Source: Pseudomonas putida
GTDB taxonomy: Bacteria; Pseudomonadota; Gammaproteobacteria; Pseudomonadales; Pseudomonadaceae
Length of the DNA stretch: 64,000 nt
Direction: 5' to 3'
Assembly: GCF_026625125.1 (NCBI RefSeq)
Contig: NZ_CP113097.1
Location: 3,348,001-3,412,000 of the forward strand
Part shown: positions 60,441 through 64,000 of the stretch, in pieces
How the letters are laid out: each line of letters starts with the position of its first letter
How positions within the stretch are numbered: the stretch's first letter is position 1
Translations under genes and position numbers: made by a program
The notes under the pieces: model-generated
What the model saw: the letters and a program-made list of their open reading frames with translations, nothing else
What the model was told of the DNA's origin: nothing
Database searches by the model: none

Positions 60441-61742
60441 TCATTCGCATCCTTTGTTTTCAGGGAAGTAGTTGAGGCAGACCAGGCTTACCGCACCACC
60501 CACCAACAGGTAGTAGGCCGGTGCCAATGGCGTGCCCATTGCGGCAATCAGCCAGGTAGCGATCAGTGGCGAAAACCCACCGAAAAGCGTGACCCCCAGG
60601 CTGTAGCTGACCGAGGTGCCAAAGGCACGCTGTGCCTTGGGGAAGCCCTCCATGATCAACGCGAAGTACGCGCCGGCGCCTATGCAGGTCGGCAGAATCA
60701 ACGCCGCGACACACATCATCGCCAGGCCCATGTGCTGCACGTGCCCAAGCACGTAGAACACCGGCAGCGTCAGCACCACGGGCGCAAGAATGGTCCAGAC
60801 CAGCAGGCGTTTCCTGAGCTGGTACTTGTCGGCGAACTTGCCGGCCAGCGGGCATATGATCGCCATGCAGCCGCTGCTGATGCCGGCGATCGCCATGGCA
60901 CTGCTTTGCGGGTAGTGCATGGCGGTCGTCAGGTAGGTGGGCATGTAGAACACGAACAGGTACATGCCGATGGTGGAACTGGCCATCAGGCCGATGCCCA
61001 GGCCGATGCGTTTGAGCAGCTCCGGGTCCAGCGGCTGCCTGCCCTCCTGTGCCGCCGCGGCCTCATGGGTTTCGGGTAGGCGGTTGCGGATATACAAGCC
61101 TACCGGGCCGATCAGCAGGCCGAAAATGAATGGAATGCGCCAGCCCCAGCTCTCGAGGCTGGCCGGGTCCAGCAACTGGCTCAGGGTGAACCCGAACCCC
61201 GCCCCGACCAGCGCGGCATACCCCTGGCTGGCCGCCTGCCAGCTCACGCTCTGGCAGCGCTTGGCGGCAGTACTGGACTCCATCAGGTAAACGGATGCGG
61301 TACCGACCTCGCCACCTGCCGACACCCCTTGAATGAGCCGCCCGGCGACCAGCATGAACGTTGCAAAGATGCCCACTTGCGAATAGGTCGGCGCGAAGGC
61401 GATCAAGGCAGTGCCCAATGTCATCAAACCGATCGTCAGGCTCAAGGCGGCTTTGCGGCCATGCTTGTCGGCGTACCGGCCGATGATGATGCCCCCGACA
61501 GGGCGCATCAAAAAGCCCACACCAAAGGTTGCCAGCGACATCAGCAGCGAGGCCAGTGCCGACTCCGACGGGAAGAAGTGCCGGCCGATCAGCACTGCGA
61601 AGAAGCTGTAGATCGTGAAGTCGTACATCTCCAGCGCGTTGCCCAGTGAGCACGCTATCAGGGTTCTGCGTGAGGATGATGCCTGCGCATGACGCTTTGG
61701 CCCGGCCTCCAGGATCGTAGGTGCAGGTAGCGGTCTGTTCAT
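60441..61742 (-). CDS. MFS transporter, metabolite:H+ symporter (MHS) family
   Basis: 433 residues with twelve membrane segments, related to ProP, KgtP and ShiA. Marks: LGNALEMYDFTIYSFFAVLI near the first segment, RPVGGIIIGRYADKHGRKAA in the second-third loop, GRLIQGVSAGGEVGTASVYL and WGWRIPFIFGLLIGPVGLYI. A frame 30 codons longer exists; MNRPLPAP is preferred as the shorter start with normal N-terminal length. First gene of a two-gene operon with the M20 hydrolase, divergent from the general porin gene. Confidence 0.9.
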   Translation of the reverse strand: MNRPLPAPTILEAGPKRHAQASSSRRTLIACSLGNALEMYDFTIYSFFAVLIGRHFFPSESALASLLMSLATFGVGFLMRPVGGIIIGRYADKHGRKAALSLTIGLMTLGTALIAFAPTYSQVGIFATFMLVAGRLIQGVSAGGEVGTASVYLMESSTAAKRCQSVSWQAASQGYAALVGAGFGFTLSQLLDPASLESWGWRIPFIFGLLIGPVGLYIRNRLPETHEAAAAQEGRQPLDPELLKRIGLGIGLMASSTIGMYLFVFYMPTYLTTAMHYPQSSAMAIAGISSGCMAIICPLAGKFADKYQLRKRLLVWTILAPVVLTLPVFYVLGHVQHMGLAMMCVAALILPTCIGAGAYFALIMEGFPKAQRAFGTSVSYSLGVTLFGGFSPLIATWLIAAMGTPLAPAYYLLVGGAVSLVCLNYFPENKGCE

Positions 61743-62120
61743 TGTTATCTCCGATGGCGAATCACGGCATGCAGTGACTATCAGCCAATCGCGCTGCCAA
61801 CACACTTGCGGTTTTGGCAATGAGCTAACCAATGGTTAATTGACCTGGCGCTGATGTGGCCGCTTTGCCTTGGCATGGCGCACAGATGCCCTGGCATCGT
61901 CCATGTGCCCCGATAAGGGTCACCGGAATCGGCCACGCACTGGGCTGGGAACAGGGATCGCGCACTGCCAGGCAGCCGCTTGGTGGCCATCGTTTCCCGG
62001 CCCTGCCAAGTCCAACCCACCTTATTAACCAACAGGCATACGTTGGCCAAACAAGCAATCACGCTGCAACCTGATGTTCATCGAATCTAGCGCGACCGTA
62101 TCCTGTGCCTGGAGTCGTGA
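61743..62120. promoter_or_regulatory. Divergent control region of MHS transporter and porin, with a LysR-type box
   Basis: TAACCAATGGTTA at 61826-61838 is a perfect dyad fitting the T-N11-A pattern that LysR regulators bind, 84 bases upstream of the transporter start. A LysR gene lies just beyond the porin. No gene is seen in the 378 bases. Confidence 0.5.
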
Positions 62121-63260
62121 ATGAATACTTGCATCACTCGCACCGTGTCGTTGCTGTTGATGAGCCAAGGGATTTGTCTTGCCACGCAGGCTGAGGCCGA
62201 GGGCTTCCCTACCCTCAACCGGTTGGCTTCCGGGTTCGGTTACTACGGGGTAGATCAGGGTTTCGATGACAAGCTGAAGGTCTACGGTACCGTGGATGCA
62301 TTCGCCAGCTACCACGACTCCGAGCACCACTCAGGTTTCCAACTTGCAGGCGGCGGCGCCTGGACCAACAAGCTCGGGTTGTATGCCCGCAAAGCAGTTG
62401 CCCCCGATATGGTGCTGGAACTGGACGTCGAAGAAGGCTTCAATCTGAACGGCAAGGCCATGGAGGGGACGTGGGACACTATCGGCACGCTGCGCCTGGC
62501 AACGGTCGCCCTGCGTTCGCGCAGCCTGGGCAGGCTTGAGTTCGGCAAAACCTACGGGGTGAGCACCCCGACCTACGCCGACCCGTTTCTGGCGGCATAC
62601 GGCTCACCGTATACGTTTCTGTCCATACCTGCTGCCGGCAGAGGCGCCTACTATCTCGACCTGCGGCCCAAGCACACCCTGGCCTACACCAGCCCGAGCA
62701 TGAACGGCTTCAGCGTCGCAACGGCCGTGAGCTTCGGCTTCGATGATGTCGCCAGCCAGGGGCGTACGGTGCGTGGTGGGGGTGCGAAGTTGCAGTACCG
62801 GAACAGCCGTGTGATCCTGCTGGGGTCTTACAACCTGTATTACAGCGACCCGTGGGACGATGGTGGCAACTCGCGACAGACTGCCAACCACTTCACAAGC
62901 CTGTCGGCGTTCTATGATTTCGGCCCGCTGTCCACCAGCCTGACCTGGCAACGCCAAGAGGTAGACCAAGCCGGCACACCCAGTACCACCGTTTACACCT
63001 TCGGCCTGATGGCCCCGGTGGGCAAGCTTGACGTGCTCAGGCTGGCGGTGGTCCAGCGGTCGGTGTCGGCCCGCGACAAAGACGCGCTGGGCGTGATGCT
63101 GGGCTACGACCATTTCTTCAACCCGCGCTGGGCCGCCTATGCGCGCGTGGGCATGATCGCCAACCAGAGCGCGTCATCGGTGACCTACGCAGGCACCCCT
63201 GTCGATCAGGTGGGCGATGACCCAAGCAATGTTTCACTAGGCATGTACTACCACTTCTGA
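62121..63260 (+). CDS. General bacterial (Gram-negative type) outer membrane porin
   Basis: 379 residues. A signal peptide (MNTCITRTVSLLLMSQGICL, cleavage near ATQA or AEA) precedes a beta-barrel of the Porin_4/OmpC-like class: KVYGTVDAFASYHDSE, then YARKAVAPDMVLELDVEEGF, RSLGRLEFGKTYG, and the aromatic C-terminal strand VSLGMYYHF for BAM insertion. This family is common in Burkholderia and in some Pseudomonas catabolic clusters. With the divergent MHS transporter and M20 hydrolase it could provide uptake of an acyl-amino acid. Its 3' end overlaps the convergent LysR gene by 24 bases. Confidence 0.88.
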   Translation: MNTCITRTVSLLLMSQGICLATQAEAEGFPTLNRLASGFGYYGVDQGFDDKLKVYGTVDAFASYHDSEHHSGFQLAGGGAWTNKLGLYARKAVAPDMVLELDVEEGFNLNGKAMEGTWDTIGTLRLATVALRSRSLGRLEFGKTYGVSTPTYADPFLAAYGSPYTFLSIPAAGRGAYYLDLRPKHTLAYTSPSMNGFSVATAVSFGFDDVASQGRTVRGGGAKLQYRNSRVILLGSYNLYYSDPWDDGGNSRQTANHFTSLSAFYDFGPLSTSLTWQRQEVDQAGTPSTTVYTFGLMAPVGKLDVLRLAVVQRSVSARDKDALGVMLGYDHFFNPRWAAYARVGMIANQSASSVTYAGTPVDQVGDDPSNVSLGMYYHF

Positions 63261-64000
63261 AACGTCACGTGGCAGCGTCTTGAGGACTCTTGCGCGCAAG
63301 CTGTGGAAGAGTTCTTGAGCCGGAGCCGTGAGGCTATCGCGGTCGATGCAGACCAGGTTGATCGGATAGTCGGGGACCAACTCCTGCACCGCCACTTGAA
63401 TGAACTCTGGGCGGATGGCAAAGGTGGTGGCGTCGTTCACGGCCAGTTCACTGATGGTCATCAGCGACTCGGTGTTTTTCAAAAGCTTTAGGGCCATCAT
63501 TATCGACGTGCATTCCACTGCGTTCGGCGGCACCCGAAGGCCGTTGACCTCGAACAATTGGTGGAACTGCGATGCCTGATCGCTCAACTCGTCCAGGCTG
63601 ATCCAGTTGGCGTACTGCAGCGAACGCAGCGACTGGGAAAACTTCTGTTGGTTGGACGCATGGCAGATCACCTTGCCCTTGATGCTGCCCACCGCCTCCC
63701 AATCCAGATTCAGACGGCTCAAGGGTTGCTGGGAGGTGATGGCGAAGTCCAGGCTACCGTCGCGCAGGCGTTGCAGGATCTGGCTGGGGCGCAGGTCGGT
63801 GATGGTAATTTTCACCCGCGGGTACTTGCGCCGAAAAGCCAGGATGCTCTCATCCACGCCGTCAAGCATCGCCGTCAGCGAGGTGACGCCGATCGACACC
63901 GCCCCCAATGCAGCATCCTGAATGCTGGCCGCCTCGATCTGCAAACGGCGGATACTCTCCACCACTAGGTTGGCATGGCGGATGATGCGCTTGCCCTCAT
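63237..64000 (-). CDS. LysR family regulator, C-terminal part (runs off right edge)
   Basis: About 254 residues of a LysR protein; the DNA-binding N-terminus is beyond the right edge. Visible: the linker helix RIIRHANLVVESIRRLQIEA, the start of the effector domain GAVSIGVTSLTAMLDGVDES, LRDGSLDFAIT and the end LPRDVSEVVVHA. It is probably the regulator of the neighbouring porin and of the MHS/M20 operon, as LysR genes usually lie beside their targets, but the target is inferred. Its end overlaps the porin end by 24 bases tail to tail. Confidence 0.85.
   Translation of the reverse strand, partial: EGKRIIRHANLVVESIRRLQIEAASIQDAALGAVSIGVTSLTAMLDGVDESILAFRRKYPRVKITITDLRPSQILQRLRDGSLDFAITSQQPLSRLNLDWEAVGSIKGKVICHASNQQKFSQSLRSLQYANWISLDELSDQASQFHQLFEVNGLRVPPNAVECTSIMMALKLLKNTESLMTISELAVNDATTFAIRPEFIQVAVQELVPDYPINLVCIDRDSLTAPAQELFHSLRARVLKTLPRDVSEVVVHA

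Noticed and set aside
1..64000. CRISPR arrays
   Set aside because: No regularly spaced short direct repeats were noticed; the repeats found are pairs or palindromes.

Overview
The window is high-GC gamma-proteobacterial chromosome, most likely a member of the Pseudomonas putida group. The main pointers are a FAN1-type VRR-NUC nuclease of the length known from P. aeruginosa, an OprD-family porin, a DUF6124-type small protein typical of Pseudomonas, REP-like palindromes and the general gene content. No sequence search could be run, so all family calls rest on motifs and recognised sequence.

Left core region (1-13982): a UvrD-like helicase cut by the window edge, pirin, phosphoglucomutase, a DNA-repair pair (FAN1-like nuclease plus an Fe-S XPD/DinG-type helicase carrying its own N-terminal nuclease fold), a GNAT acetyltransferase, a MocR-like regulator that has lost the PLP lysine together with an unrecognised 459-residue partner, and an MDR oxidoreductase divergent from a LysR regulator.

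Genomic island (about 13946-36427): it starts exactly at the 3' end of the LysR gene and ends at a second copy of that 3' end (IQMFFGDPESL versus IQMFFGDPDSL). Short arm-like repeats lie just inside both ends, and no integrase is visible between them. Cargo is almost all anti-invader machinery: (i) a three-gene operon with an Mrr-like nuclease, a small middle protein and an SMC/RecF-like ABC ATPase, resembling ABC-three-component systems; (ii) an AddB-like nuclease, an AddA-like helicase-nuclease and a phospholipase-D-like nuclease, which I do not recognise as a named system; (iii) a STAND NTPase with a Cap4/DUF4297-like nuclease domain, followed in the same frame after a single TGA by a 1125-residue protein; (iv) a truncated nucleoid-associated (NA37) gene; (v) a PrlF-YhaV toxin-antitoxin pair. 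A second PrlF-YhaV copy, with a nonsense mutation in the toxin, lies just outside the right end, followed by a wrecked AraC regulator.

Catabolic block (38158-51411): thiolase, MFS transporter, OprD-type porin, alpha/beta hydrolase, a tightly coupled GntR-GST-GST-CaiB-CMD-amidohydrolase-enoyl-CoA hydratase operon, and a divergent 3-hydroxyacyl-CoA dehydrogenase plus enoyl-CoA hydratase. Together they suggest uptake of an organic (possibly aromatic or alicyclic) acid, activation to its CoA thioester and beta-oxidation-like breakdown, under a GntR regulator whose likely operators are palindromes containing CCTATTGAC. A third, decayed prlF fragment lies immediately after this block, so the block is bracketed by prlF copies in the same orientation.

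Right region (51568-64000): a DUF3237 secreted protein, a DUF6124 protein, a BMP/nucleoside-type ABC importer (ATPase, two permeases, binding protein) followed by a 2-oxoglutarate/Fe(II) oxygenase, a convergent M20 amidohydrolase and MHS-family transporter operon, a general porin and a LysR regulator cut by the right edge.
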